Assembly (NCBI RefSeq): GCF_009296175.1
Contig: NZ_VOSK01000038.1
Span: 1-41,958 of the forward strand
Reading direction: 5' to 3'
Source of the DNA: Microvirga tunisiensis
GTDB taxonomy: Bacteria; Pseudomonadota; Alphaproteobacteria; Rhizobiales; Beijerinckiaceae
DNA: 41,958 bases
The notes under the pieces were generated by a model, which saw nothing but the letters and a program-made list of their open reading frames with translations, had not been told where the DNA came from and ran no database searches. Both the position numbers and the translations under genes were made by a program. Every line of letters begins with the position of its first letter. The first letter of the stretch is position 1. Shown one piece after another: positions 15,070-22,295 of this stretch.

Positions 15070-16398
15070 TTATGGCGATTCACCCGGTCGGTCGCCGTGT
15101 ACTGGTTCCTCGGCGAGGCCGACGTCGTCCTGTGTGGCAACCGAACGCCGCCGGCGGACCCGACCATCGAACGGGGGACGCCGGTCCCGAATGAACTCGT
15201 CGACGCATTCGGCGTGAAGGCAAAGCGCCTTGCGTAGGTTGGATCGCCTCTGGGGTGAGGCGTCGGCCATTACCGACGCGCGGTCGAGCAACCCAAGCGC
15301 CGTCTCAAGCGGACCGGTGGCCGCTGCTCCGAGATGGTGTTGCACCGTCCGGAATGCCGCCTTGAGGTCGTAGAGCCTGCGTATGGGGTAGTCCTGTTCC
15401 TTCAGCCATCGGTCGAAGTAGGGCGGGAACTGATGGTCGACGTCCGGACGCTCGCCCCTCGCATGAGCCAGAATGCACCTACCGACTACTTCGGAAACCG
15501 GAGGCGGCACGCTGTTGGCGATCATCTGTCCAATGTTCGTCTTCCCGCCACATGCGTCCCAGCTCCAGTCCTTGGGGAATCCTTGCAGCCAGCCGAACTG
15601 GTCCAGCGTAGGAACGGGCAGCCTGCGAACGTCGGCGACATCGCCCTTGCGCGGCACGTAATCTTCGCCCGGCGCCCATGGACTCGAACTCGTAATAGTC
15701 GGACAGGGCCGATCCGTACGCCGCGTCCCGGGGCTACCCTCGCCACCGGGTGCGAACCAATAGAGATTTCCGCGGCCGTCACCGACATTGAGACCGAACT
15801 CCGCTCCCAAGACATCAGAGACACAGAGCTTCCGCTTGTCGCTCGCTGCCTTCAGGTGGTCGGCGAGGAAACCATCGACCTCGTGGAGGCAGCCGATGAG
15901 GAACAGTCGTTTGCGTGTCGTCGCCACGCCGTAGCGGGTCGCGTCCAGGATGGTCTCGGTCAAGCCGTACCCGGCTCGCTTGAAGACGACCCGTGCCCGT
16001 CGGTAGGCAGCGGATTTTCGTGCGCCACGGACGTTCTCCATGATGAAGTACCGCGGCCGGGAGGTGGCAACGATGATCGCGAAGGCCGTCGTCAGGTCGG
16101 CGAGATCCCCTTCCTGGCGGTCGCGGTTGGCTTGCGAGAATTCCTGGCACGGCGGGCCCCCGGCAATCAGGTCAGGCGCGAGCACGGCGACGCCGGGGGC
16201 CGCGCGCACGAGGTCGCCAAGATCACCAACCCAGGTGTGGGTGTGGCCGGGTACCAGCGCAAGCCTCGGCGACAGGTTGGCTCGATGCACCGCCAAGGCT
16301 GGGCGTGACTCGTCGTAGGCCCGGACAATCCTGAACCCTGCCCGCTTCAGACCGAGGCCCATTCCTCCTGCACCGCAGAACAGTTCGACAACTCGCAT
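15070..16398 (-). CDS. DNA (cytosine-5-)-methyltransferase, solitary
   Basis: A 442-residue C5-cytosine methyltransferase that modifies DNA at an unknown site. Motif I is VELFCGAGGMGLGL (residues 4-17). Motif IV is GGPPCQEFSQ with catalytic Cys84, motif VI is ENVRG (121-125), and motif VIII is TRYGVATTRKRLFLIG, in which the usual Gln of PQxRxR is replaced. Motif X is NIGQMIANSVPPPV. A target-recognition stretch of about 100 residues separates motifs VIII and X, and a C-terminal extension of about 130 residues follows. No restriction endonuclease is evident beside it, so it looks like an orphan, possibly protecting the plasmid. A palindrome lies 15 bp upstream of its start. Confidence 0.92.
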   Translation of the reverse strand: MRVVELFCGAGGMGLGLKRAGFRIVRAYDESRPALAVHRANLSPRLALVPGHTHTWVGDLGDLVRAAPGVAVLAPDLIAGGPPCQEFSQANRDRQEGDLADLTTAFAIIVATSRPRYFIMENVRGARKSAAYRRARVVFKRAGYGLTETILDATRYGVATTRKRLFLIGCLHEVDGFLADHLKAASDKRKLCVSDVLGAEFGLNVGDGRGNLYWFAPGGEGSPGTRRTDRPCPTITSSSPWAPGEDYVPRKGDVADVRRLPVPTLDQFGWLQGFPKDWSWDACGGKTNIGQMIANSVPPPVSEVVGRCILAHARGERPDVDHQFPPYFDRWLKEQDYPIRRLYDLKAAFRTVQHHLGAAATGPLETALGLLDRASVMADASPQRRSNLRKALCLHAECVDEFIRDRRPPFDGRVRRRRSVATQDDVGLAEEPVHGDRPGESP

Positions 16399-16412
16399 GA
16401 TAATCTGCCCCG

Positions 16413-16431
16413 TCGTGAATTTCCTTCACGA
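16413..16431. promoter_or_regulatory. Palindrome TCGTGAA-N5-TTCACGA before the methyltransferase
   Basis: TCGTGAA (16413-16419) and TTCACGA (16425-16431) are perfect 7-bp inverted arms with centre TTTCC. The site ends 15 bp before the methyltransferase start, in a position that could block its transcription or translation. The same arm sequence occurs in a tighter palindrome at 23495-23513 and as a half site at 16499-16506, which suggests one shared DNA-binding protein. Confidence 0.5.
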
Positions 16432-16461
16432 TCATTCCCGCGGGCTCATGCACGCCTGCCG

Positions 16462-16513
16462 CAGTTCTGTCCAGGCTTTTGGGCAGGTAGTTAAAGGATT
16501 TCACGACATTGGA
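16462..16513 (+). repeat. Two-block repeat, copy A
   Basis: CAGTTCTGTCCAGG (16462-16475) and TTTCACGACATTGGA (16499-16513) recur exactly as 14-mer and 15-mer blocks in copy B at 23471-23520, with offsets of 37 and 35 bp. The DNA between the blocks differs. This looks like a shared control element or the ends of a small mobile sequence. Confidence 0.55.
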
Positions 16514-16706
16514 TTAACATCTCGTCCAGTTCGATGAGCGGCAACGGACACGGGACTTTGCCGCTGCACAACCTAGGTAGCAGTATCGCCGTCGACCACG
16601 CTCATGCACTGAGCAAATGTCTCCGACCAGAATCCCATTCCCCAATGGAAGATGTCAACGGATCGGCGCAGCCCCAACTTGAAGAACGGATCGGCTCAGC
16701 ATCCGC

Positions 16707-16979
16707 TCACCGCAGCCCCATCAGCGGCTCCCGATCCGACCAATCGGGAATGGTCTTGATGTCCTTGCTCCCGCACTTGGAGCACTTGAGTTTCAACCCG
16801 ACGTCGGGAACGGGCATGTCATCCGGCCAGTTTTCCACGTTGATAGAGGATTCATGCCCGCAGCCATGCCTTTGGCAGATGGCCATGACCGACCGGGCGC
16901 CATGCTCCCGCATGCTGGCGAGATCCATGGGCCGGATCTCGTTCCCGTTCTCGTCATAGGACCGGCGGGGATTCCTCAT
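16707..16979 (-). CDS. Small zinc-ribbon-like protein
   Basis: A 90-residue protein with two cysteine groups, CQRHGC (36-40 region) and CSKCGSKDIKT (about 66-75), plus His residues near the first. This is compatible with a zinc ribbon or rubredoxin-like knuckle. The N-terminus MRNPRRSYDENGNEIRPMDLASMREHG is polar. Its start overlaps the end of the upstream HEPN-like gene by 26 bp, so the two are probably co-transcribed and coupled. I do not recognise a named family. Similar small zinc-ribbon proteins are common hypothetical genes in Rhizobiales. Confidence 0.7.
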   Translation of the reverse strand: MRNPRRSYDENGNEIRPMDLASMREHGARSVMAICQRHGCGHESSINVENWPDDMPVPDVGLKLKCSKCGSKDIKTIPDWSDREPLMGLR

Positions 16980-17517
16980 CCTGGCTTTCTTCCTCGTCAG
17001 GCAGGTTGAAGTAGTAGAGGAGCGACCAGAGATGCATCACGTACAAGGAAAACCTGTCCCGGGGCTCCAACTTATTGACGTCTTTGGGCCGCCCCGTGTT
17101 GGGCATCTTCTTGAATGCTTTGGAGTAGCTTTTCTGCGTAATCTCCTTCATGTCCGCATCGAAAGCCTGGAACAGAGAGCCCACGTTCTTTTCTTCCAGT
17201 GACGCACTGAGGTCATGCGCGAAGGCATTGCGGATCTCGCCCATCTTTCGCAAAGGACTTTTGAACTCGGAGGGAAGCCCGAGAGACACGGCGAGCGTGA
17301 TCTTCTTATCGTACTCGAACCTCACCGCTGTTAGAGCCTCGAAGGCTTCCGCAGGCAGCCTCGCCTTGATGAACTCGTTCAGCTCATGCTCAACGTAAAG
17401 ATGGCCGCGGATGGCAGCCCCTAGTTCGTCTTCAGCCGTGAGTGCGTTTGCGAGCGCATCTAGCCGCTCCTGCCTATCCTTCATTCGTTGATCCCTTCCG
17501 AAGAAGCGCCAGACCAT
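16954..17517 (-). CDS. HEPN-like helical protein
   Basis: A 187-residue all-helical protein. LYVEHELNEFIKARL, ITLAVSLGLPSE and LRKMGEIRNAFAHD match the outline of HEPN/MltR-like domains. RNAFAH (Arg96 to His101) provides the Rx4H motif found in HEPN ribonucleases, although many members of these families are inactive. The frame starts at ATG 17515-17517, but an internal ATG at 17482-17484 has a much better Shine-Dalgarno (AAGGGA) and may be the true start, giving 176 residues. It overlaps the zinc-ribbon gene downstream. Whether it is a toxin, regulator or mannitol-repressor-like protein is open. Confidence 0.7.
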   Translation of the reverse strand: MVWRFFGRDQRMKDRQERLDALANALTAEDELGAAIRGHLYVEHELNEFIKARLPAEAFEALTAVRFEYDKKITLAVSLGLPSEFKSPLRKMGEIRNAFAHDLSASLEEKNVGSLFQAFDADMKEITQKSYSKAFKKMPNTGRPKDVNKLEPRDRFSLYVMHLWSLLYYFNLPDEEESQDEESPPVL

Positions 17518-17918
17518 AAAGGCAAGGCATCCCCGCTGAAAAGAACCAACTCCGTCTCAAGGATTCCCATGCAGAAACCCCACCCGGGGTAGAGCCGAAC
17601 GGGGTTCCGTGTTGCCTCAGCCTGATACGCTACGCGGCCTGTCTCGAATATAGCCGCAGGGAGTAAACGTCCCGTTGTTGCCTATGCGTCCTCCCCGTGC
17701 AGGTCCAGCACGTCGAGGATGAGGGAAAGGCCGATGGCCGGGTTCTGTAAGCCTTACAGAAGTGATGAGCACCACCTCGGCCGGGCCCGGGGTGGGCTCA
17801 GCTTTGTGCCAATGCGAGCGGGCATCCGAAACTGGATGTTGACCAAGGGGTGGGAAAGTTCGCACATAAGAAATCCCACGCGGACGCTGATTCCTTTCCT
17901 TAATGGAGAACCGCGTCC
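17518..17918. other. Non-coding stretch with an isolated palindrome
   Basis: About 400 bp with no convincing gene on either strand; the open frames there lack ribosome-binding sites and domain signatures. The only structured element I see is the 19-bp palindrome at 17743-17761, described separately. Confidence 0.5.
17743..17761. promoter_or_regulatory. Perfect 19-bp palindrome TTCTGTAAG-C-CTTACAGAA
   Basis: Nine-base arms match perfectly around a single central base. Its AT-rich character stands out from the GC-rich surroundings, and the symmetric form is typical of a dimeric repressor operator. It lies about 160 bp before a small predicted membrane protein gene (17919) and in the non-coding gap after the HEPN-like gene. 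The cognate regulator is unknown. Confidence 0.5.
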
Positions 17919-18023
17919 GTGCCTTCCGATCAATCCAAGTTCCTGCTGATCCTCGCTGGCCTGACAAGCTTCATGGCGGCAATGACGGGTCTCTTGGTAG
18001 AGCTCCGCCATTGGATCTGGTGA
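17919..18023 (+). CDS. Tiny single-span membrane protein (34 residues)
   Basis: GTG 17919-17921 opens a 34-codon frame reading MPSDQSKFLLILAGLTSF, then MAAMTGLLVELRHWIW. It is one hydrophobic helix with a polar head and an aromatic tail, and it has TGGAGA upstream. It is too short for a homology argument by eye, but the composition is clearly that of a membrane peptide and not of random GC-rich DNA. It lies downstream of the 19-bp palindrome. It could be a membrane-acting toxin-like or regulatory peptide; that is speculation. Confidence 0.4.
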   Translation: MPSDQSKFLLILAGLTSFMAAMTGLLVELRHWIW

Positions 18024-18033
18024 CGCGGCGCGG

Positions 18034-18720
18034 CTAGTCCGCACCGTGGCCTCGCGCGAGCTCTCGGACCTCCGCCTCCCGGCCAGCCTGGAAGGCTTCG
18101 AAAGGGGTCAGCCCGCCAAGAGCGTCGTCGGGTGTCACGAACCACTCCAACCGCATCCATGGCGCGCGGATCGGCATCATGGCAAGGATCTCACGCACCC
18201 GCAGAACCGTCATCGAGTTCCGGAGCTGGAAGGCAGGGACCACCAGGCGCCCGTCCCACTCGACCGCGAGCAGGTCGCCTGCCTCGACGTGCTGGCGCAG
18301 CTCGGCGACGTCCATGCAGAGCCAGTCGGCCGCCAGGGCCTCCTCGAGGTAGCCCCCGGCCCGCCGGAGGATCTCGTTCTTGATGGCGTCGGCCTCGGCG
18401 ATCGCACTGTTGAATGGCTGCCCTCGGCGGATGAGCCGGCGGCGGTACACCGTCGTCGGCGTCCAGCCCATCTCACGGAGGGCTTCCCCGAAGGTCTCCT
18501 TTTCGTCCCCGTCGCCCATCGCATCCCGTCCATCGCTCATGTCGGCCTCCAGGGGCATCCAAGGATCGGCGGCCAAGAACCGCCACGAATTGGTCGGGTG
18601 CTTCGGCACGGTGTCTCCGATCAGATCCTCAAGGACAGACGGGCGCGGCGCGAGGCCCATGGAGCCTGTCGCCCGGACTCGGCGGAGTGCGTCCTCGAAC
18701 TGGTCGTCATCATCGTCCAT
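18034..18720 (-). CDS. Probable DUF2384 (MbcA/ParS-type) antitoxin-like protein
   Basis: A 228-residue cytoplasmic protein with an acidic N-terminus. The middle shows a helical DNA-binding-like part (ETFGEALREMGWTPTTVYRRRLI) and a segment LRQHVEAGDLLAVEWDGRLVVPAFQL. The C-terminus APWMRLEWFVTPDDALGGLTPFEAFQAGREAEVRELA matches the toxin-binding domain of DUF2384 (Xre/MbcA/ParS) antitoxins, where LGGxTPLEAL is the core motif. Such antitoxins normally pair with a RES-domain toxin, which I do not find here. It may be an orphan antitoxin, or a regulator that reuses the fold. Confidence 0.6.
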   Translation of the reverse strand: MDDDDDQFEDALRRVRATGSMGLAPRPSVLEDLIGDTVPKHPTNSWRFLAADPWMPLEADMSDGRDAMGDGDEKETFGEALREMGWTPTTVYRRRLIRRGQPFNSAIAEADAIKNEILRRAGGYLEEALAADWLCMDVAELRQHVEAGDLLAVEWDGRLVVPAFQLRNSMTVLRVREILAMMPIRAPWMRLEWFVTPDDALGGLTPFEAFQAGREAEVRELARGHGAD

Positions 18721-18738
18721 CGCACTACCTGCACCAGC

Positions 18739-18951
18739 ATGAACCCTGCCGAGATCTTCACCCTTGTCATCGCCCCGGCGACGATCCTGGTCCTGGCCGT
18801 GCTCGCCTGGTTAGGGTTCCGGATCGCCTCCCGTCGTTTCGCCCTCCGGGAGCGGCAACTGCTCACCGAGATCGAGACCGAGCGCTCCGTCAGGAGAGCG
18901 CCGTCTCGGCCTGGTCGGCCGGACGACCGAGACGGTATTGCCGGGAGATAG
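18739..18951 (+). CDS. Small membrane protein (70 residues)
   Basis: The frame starts at ATG 18739, 18 bp beyond the divergent antitoxin-like gene start. MNPAEIFTLVIAPATILVLAVLA plus WLGFRIASRRFALRERQLLTEIETE forms one membrane helix followed by a charged amphipathic helix. The last 20 codons overlap the 3' end of the convergent gene at 18890-19249 and look like its antisense, so the real protein may be shorter in conservation than in length. It has no clear Shine-Dalgarno. Function is unknown. Confidence 0.45.
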   Translation: MNPAEIFTLVIAPATILVLAVLAWLGFRIASRRFALRERQLLTEIETERSVRRAPSRPGRPDDRDGIAGR

Positions 18952-19249
18952 TCCGCACAGCCCCATGGTCTTCGGCCATGACCCAGATGTCGGAGGTGCG
19001 GATCGGGCGCCCCGTGCCGGGCAGCGTGGGGTGCCCCCACGTCCGTCCGACCAGGCAGGGGACGGCGAGCGCGGCGACGCTCCACTGATCGAGGCCAGGC
19101 GCGTCGCGGAGTATATCGGCCTCGGTCGGGACGGCCCCGTCACGGAGGGCCTCCAGGTCCGCCGTGAGGCGCTCCAGCCTCCCGATCGCGTCATCGATCA
19201 GCTCTCCCGTCGTGGCCTCCAGGCTGCCATCCCGCGTCAGTCTCAACAT
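18890..19249 (-). CDS. DUF6634-like protein, intact paralogue
   Basis: A 119-residue soluble protein. An N-terminal helical part (ELIDDAIGRLERLTADLEALRDGAVPTEADILRDAP) precedes a conserved C-terminal part containing GHPTLPGTGRPIRTSDIWVMAEDHGAVRTISRQYRLGRP. A frameshifted paralogue at 21935-22295 keeps the same block (GHPTLPGKGRPIRTSDLW). This matches what I recall of the DUF6634 family, common on Methylobacterium replicons, though I cannot check the assignment here. The start at 19249 follows GGAGGG. The function is unknown. Confidence 0.68.
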   Translation of the reverse strand: MLRLTRDGSLEATTGELIDDAIGRLERLTADLEALRDGAVPTEADILRDAPGLDQWSVAALAVPCLVGRTWGHPTLPGTGRPIRTSDIWVMAEDHGAVRTISRQYRLGRPADQAETALS

Positions 19250-19373
19250 CGTGGTCCCTCCTCGACACCCTCGTAGCAGGTCCTGTGGGTCCCGGGGATG
19301 GCTCTTCAGGAGGGATTCCCGGAGAGCCAACCTGCGACATATGTTCCTCGTTTGTTCGTAGGCGGAGGTGGTC

Positions 19374-19604
19374 ATGGAGGAGGTCGTGAGACGGGTGGGC
19401 CGCGGCTGGATCGAGGTGGTCGACGACGAGGGGCGGAGGCACTTGGTCCCGGCGAGTTCCCGGATCGAGGTCTCGGACGTCGACGGCATGCGCAGCGAGT
19501 GCATCGTCGTGGTCGGTGCCCGTCGGATCCTCGTCTCTCGATCCTATGAGGAGGTTGTGGAGGCCCTCCTTGAGGCCGAGCTGCACCCCCTCGGGAGGCG
19601 ATAG
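19374..19604 (+). CDS. Small hypothetical protein
   Basis: A 76-residue acidic protein: MEEVVRRVGRGWIEVVDDEGRRHLVPASSRIEVSDV..., ending LLEAELHPLGRR. A GGAGG Shine-Dalgarno at 19363-19367 supports ATG 19374; an in-frame GTG lies two codons upstream. The pattern of beta strands followed by one helix resembles small RNA-binding or regulator-accessory folds, but I recognise no family. A perfect 11-bp inverted repeat begins 25 bp after its stop. Confidence 0.6.
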   Translation: MEEVVRRVGRGWIEVVDDEGRRHLVPASSRIEVSDVDGMRSECIVVVGARRILVSRSYEEVVEALLEAELHPLGRR

Positions 19605-19628
19605 GCGTCGAGTTATAGGGACCTTACC

Positions 19629-19655
19629 CGAGTTTATCGGATCTCGATAAACTCG
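19629..19655. repeat. Perfect 11-bp inverted repeat
   Basis: CGAGTTTATCG (19629-19639) and CGATAAACTCG (19645-19655) are exact inverted arms around GATCT. The site lies 25 bp after the gene at 19374-19604. No T-run follows, and the arms are AT-rich compared with the neighbourhood, so it could be a protein-binding site as easily as a terminator. Confidence 0.55.
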
Positions 19656-19763
19656 CTCGGGGCGTGGGCAACTCAGCTTAATTTGAGGTGACGTGCGGTC
19701 CGGCATTTCCGCCGGCGGCCTATCCGCGGAATCCTTCCTTGCAGGGGGATCACGTAGCCAGAA

Positions 19764-19809
19764 CCCCCCAGCAATTGGTAGTGCTACCGCACTACCGCTG
19801 GCCAGGGGG
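19764..19809. repeat. Extended hairpin structure upstream of the next gene pair
   Basis: An inner stem GGTAGTG (19777-19783) / CACTACC (19790-19796) with loop CTACCG is continued outwards by CCAGC (19768-19772) / GCTGG (19797-19801) after an AATT bulge, and by C-run (19764-19767) / G-run (19805-19809). It lies about 50 bp before the start at 19857, in the probable leader. It could be an mRNA leader structure or a terminator. Confidence 0.4.
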
Positions 19810-19856
19810 TGGGCTTCGCCCTCCCCTGTGGACCCCCAATCCGCAACGGAGGCGTC

Positions 19857-20261
19857 ATGACCAGTGTCCAATGCAGCGTCGAGCGAATGGTCCTTCGCCT
19901 CGGCATTGATCTGAAAGAGTGGGCCGCGAGCGATCCGATGCCCCAGCGATTCCTCGCCGAAGCCGTGAAGATGGCGACCGACGATGCGGGCTGCGACACC
20001 TTCACGTTCGACTACGTCATGCGCCGGATCGGCGAGCTCGCAGCCCTCTCGGAGCGTGCCGAGCGCCGCGGCTACGACGAGACCCACGCCTGGCATTACT
20101 CCGACGACATCAGGAACAAGCGGCCTGGTCCGTCGAACCCCTACGGGATCGAGACCCAGCCTGTCGCGCACCATGCGTGGGTCCGCGGCGTCGGGCGGGC
20201 CTCTGATGAATTCGTGGCCGAATTGATCGAGGGGATCGGCACCCCGGGGAGGCCCGCATGA
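19857..20261 (+). CDS. Hypothetical soluble protein (134 residues)
   Basis: The start at ATG 19857 has ACGGAGG upstream. The protein reads MTSVQCSVERMVLRLGIDLKEW and continues with a helical core: RFLAEAVKMATDDAGCDTFTFDYVMRRIGELAALSERAERRGYDE. A linker containing NPYGIETQPVAHHAWV and a C-terminal helix follow. I do not recognise a family. It overlaps the next gene by 4 bp (ATGA), so the two are coupled. Codon use fits the surrounding accessory genes. Confidence 0.6.
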   Translation: MTSVQCSVERMVLRLGIDLKEWAASDPMPQRFLAEAVKMATDDAGCDTFTFDYVMRRIGELAALSERAERRGYDETHAWHYSDDIRNKRPGPSNPYGIETQPVAHHAWVRGVGRASDEFVAELIEGIGTPGRPA

Positions 20262-20542
20262 TCACTCGAATCCTCGATGGGTTGGTGGCGAAGGACGCGG
20301 CGGACGTCGCGGCCGTCGAAGCCGAAATCCGCGAGCGCGGCACGCGCTGGGCCGCCGAGGAGATCGCCCGTCTACGTCGCAAGTCGGACGAGCTGCCGAA
20401 CGCCGGACCCGTGAGCGTCCGGGTTCAGGCGCGGTCGGCGGAGCAGGCCCGCGCGGCTGCCGATCGGATGGGGCTGACGGGCGTCAGAATCCATCCGGCC
20501 CGGAGCGGCGGCGTCCTCCTCTACGGCAGCCTCGGGGACTAG
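20258..20542 (+). CDS. Small hypothetical protein coupled to the previous gene
   Basis: A 94-residue protein: MITRILDGLVAKDAADVAAVEAEIRERGTRWAAEEIARLRRK forms a helical half. A second half, VSVRVQARSAEQARAAADRMGLTGVRIHPARSGGVLLYG, has an alternating strand-helix-strand pattern. It begins within the stop of the preceding gene (ATGA), so translation is coupled. I recognise no named family; it could be a partner or adaptor of the upstream product. Confidence 0.58.
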   Translation: MITRILDGLVAKDAADVAAVEAEIRERGTRWAAEEIARLRRKSDELPNAGPVSVRVQARSAEQARAAADRMGLTGVRIHPARSGGVLLYGSLGD

Positions 20543-20637
20543 CGATGTCCCGCTCCTCCTCTCGACAGAAGACTGTCACGACCTCCCTCAGGCGCGGGTA
20601 AGAGGCGCCGCGTGCCTACGTAGATGAGGGGGATGAC

Positions 20638-21570
20638 ATGGAGCAGTGTGAAGCCGATCTTCTGACCATTGAGGAAGTCCTCGCCACCCTTGGCGAGAGG
20701 CCGGATTCGTCGTGGTGCGAGACCCCGATCGCGGGCCTGCAATACTACGCCTACGATGACGTCGACGAGCTCACTGGCGAGGTTCTCCGGCCGCAGCCGT
20801 GGGAGCGCGTCCAGCTCGTGCGACAGCCCCAGAACCCGAAGGATCGGAACGCGGTCCAAGTCCTCTACCACAACGGCCAGTACCAGCTCGGCCATCTCCC
20901 CCGCGAACTCGCGGCGGGGATCGCCCCGGCCATGGATGCCGGCCGCGACCTGAGGGGGTATGCGCTCTCGTCGGGATCGGGGGAGGCCTGGTCTGTGAGC
21001 CTCCTCCTCGTCGGGAAGGCCGTTCCCGCCGAGCGGCAGCGTAAGTCGGTCGAGATCAGGCAGCAGCGGCAAGAATGGGCCGCCCGCTGGGCCTACTACG
21101 AGGGGGAGCGCTCCACCGAGGCGGCTCGTCGCGACTGCGCCATCGAGGCCCGCGCGAAGCTGGAGGCGATCGTCTTCCAGCGGGACCGCCTCCGCAGGCT
21201 GCGTGACGCAGTGGAGGCCCTCCTGCCCATCGCCCCGGACATCGGGGTCGAGCTGCCCGCGGGTTTCGACCAGGCGCCGCCCGAGCGCGGCGTCACCTAC
21301 GGCTGGTGGGATCAGGTGCCGCCCTGCCTAGCCACCAAGAACGTGTGGCGGGAGCACGGCCGCAGCGTGCCCGGGAAGGCCGAGCCGTGGGCCTGGATCT
21401 CCTACGGCCACCGTCGGAAGGGGCGCGTCACCTACAAGCTCTACGCCTACGAGCAGACCCGGCCTGTGGCCATGACCCCGAGCGTCGTCGCCGGGTTCCT
21501 CAGGGATCTCGACGCCCGCATTGAAGGGGCCGACGGCGAGCCGGGCTACGGCTACGAATTCAATGCCTGA
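20638..21570 (+). CDS. HIRAN-domain protein
   Basis: A 310-residue protein. Residues about 28-120 match the HIRAN domain: ETPIAGLQYYAYDD, then VQLVRQPQNPKDRNAVQVLYHNGQYQLGHLPRELAAGIAPAMDAG. HIRAN domains bind the 3'-hydroxyl end of single-stranded DNA and are usually fused to SNF2 helicases or nucleases. The C-terminal 190 residues begin with a coiled-coil-like helix (EIRQQRQEWAARWAYYEGERSTEAARRDCAIEARAKLEAIV). A more polar part follows, with no helicase or nuclease motif that I can see. The start at 20638 has GAGGGGG upstream. It may recognise damaged or replication-stalled ends (inference). Confidence 0.72.
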   Translation: MEQCEADLLTIEEVLATLGERPDSSWCETPIAGLQYYAYDDVDELTGEVLRPQPWERVQLVRQPQNPKDRNAVQVLYHNGQYQLGHLPRELAAGIAPAMDAGRDLRGYALSSGSGEAWSVSLLLVGKAVPAERQRKSVEIRQQRQEWAARWAYYEGERSTEAARRDCAIEARAKLEAIVFQRDRLRRLRDAVEALLPIAPDIGVELPAGFDQAPPERGVTYGWWDQVPPCLATKNVWREHGRSVPGKAEPWAWISYGHRRKGRVTYKLYAYEQTRPVAMTPSVVAGFLRDLDARIEGADGEPGYGYEFNA

Positions 21571-21934
21571 CGGCGGTAGGGGATTGCCCTCGGTAGTCCC
21601 GACTTTGGTCTGTACGGGGCTGAATCCGTAAGAACGTAATCCTAGAATGGTGTCGGAAGGGCTGGTCAGGCTCTCCAGGGGGCAGGTGGGGTCCGCCTCC
21701 CCCGCGCCGCCGTCGAGGGTCTGACGGGTTGTCGACGAACGCATCGTGCTGGCGGCGGACCTGCACACGGCCAGCCGCCGGACGACGTCCTACTCGCCAC
21801 CTGATGGCCACGCAGGATCGTGCAACGAATCCTGTGTTTCCCGGGGATACGGTAACCATACCCCCAAATCCCTTCCGGGCAGGGGTTCGCTTCTCGTTCA
21901 TATAGCTCGGCGTCACAGCAAGAGGACGCCACAC
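21571..21934. other. Gap without a supported gene
   Basis: About 360 bp between the HIRAN gene and the frameshifted DUF6634-like gene. Open frames exist on both strands but none has a ribosome-binding site and domain together. Imperfect GC hairpins are present. I see no clear promoter or repeat. Confidence 0.4.
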
Positions 21935-22295
21935 ATGTTCACATTGAGCCGGGCCGAGGGGCTGACGGCCGCGCCGCGACGTCGACGAGACGATCCAGGG
22001 GCTCGAGAAGCTGCTCGCCGACCTCAAGGCGCTCAGGGCCGGGGCGATCCCGACCGAGGACGGGATGCTGAAGGACGCGCCTGTCCTGGACTACTGGGTC
22101 CGGGGCGAGTTCCCGGTGACCTGCCTCGTCGGCGGCGTCGCCGGGCATCCCACGCTCCCCGGCAAAGGGCGCCCGATCCGGACGTCGGACCTGTGGCTTC
22201 TGTCGGAGGACCACTCCTGCGCGCGCACCCTCAGCCGCTGGTACCGTCTTGGGCGCCCCTTCGAGACCGTCCACGAGGAGACGGTGCTGTCATGA
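21935..22295 (+). pseudogene. DUF6634-like protein gene with a frameshift
   Basis: ATG 21935, with GAGGACG upstream, opens MFTLSRAEGLTAAPR, which corresponds to the start of the intact paralogue at 18890-19249 (MLRLTRDGSLEATTG). The rest of the family pattern continues one frame over: DVDETIQGLEKLLADLKALRAGAIPTEDGMLKDAP and GHPTLPGKGRPIRTSDLWLLSEDHSCARTLSRWYRLGRP, to a stop at 22293-22295. A single indel near 21975-21985 explains this. An internal ATG at 22065 could still make a 76-residue product. The stop overlaps the next start (ATGA), so the gene was once translationally coupled to the one after it. Confidence 0.62.

Larger units (their letters stand above)
16399..16706. other. Intergenic region upstream of the C5 methyltransferase
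   Basis: About 310 bp without a gene. It contains the TCGTGAA palindrome at 16413-16431 and one copy of a two-block repeat (16462-16475 and 16499-16513) that recurs at 23471-23520. I see no other coding potential. It should hold the methyltransferase promoter. Confidence 0.6.

Noticed and set aside
19629..19655. Intrinsic terminator for the gene at 19374
   Set aside because: The stem is good but no T-run follows, so I list it only as an inverted repeat.
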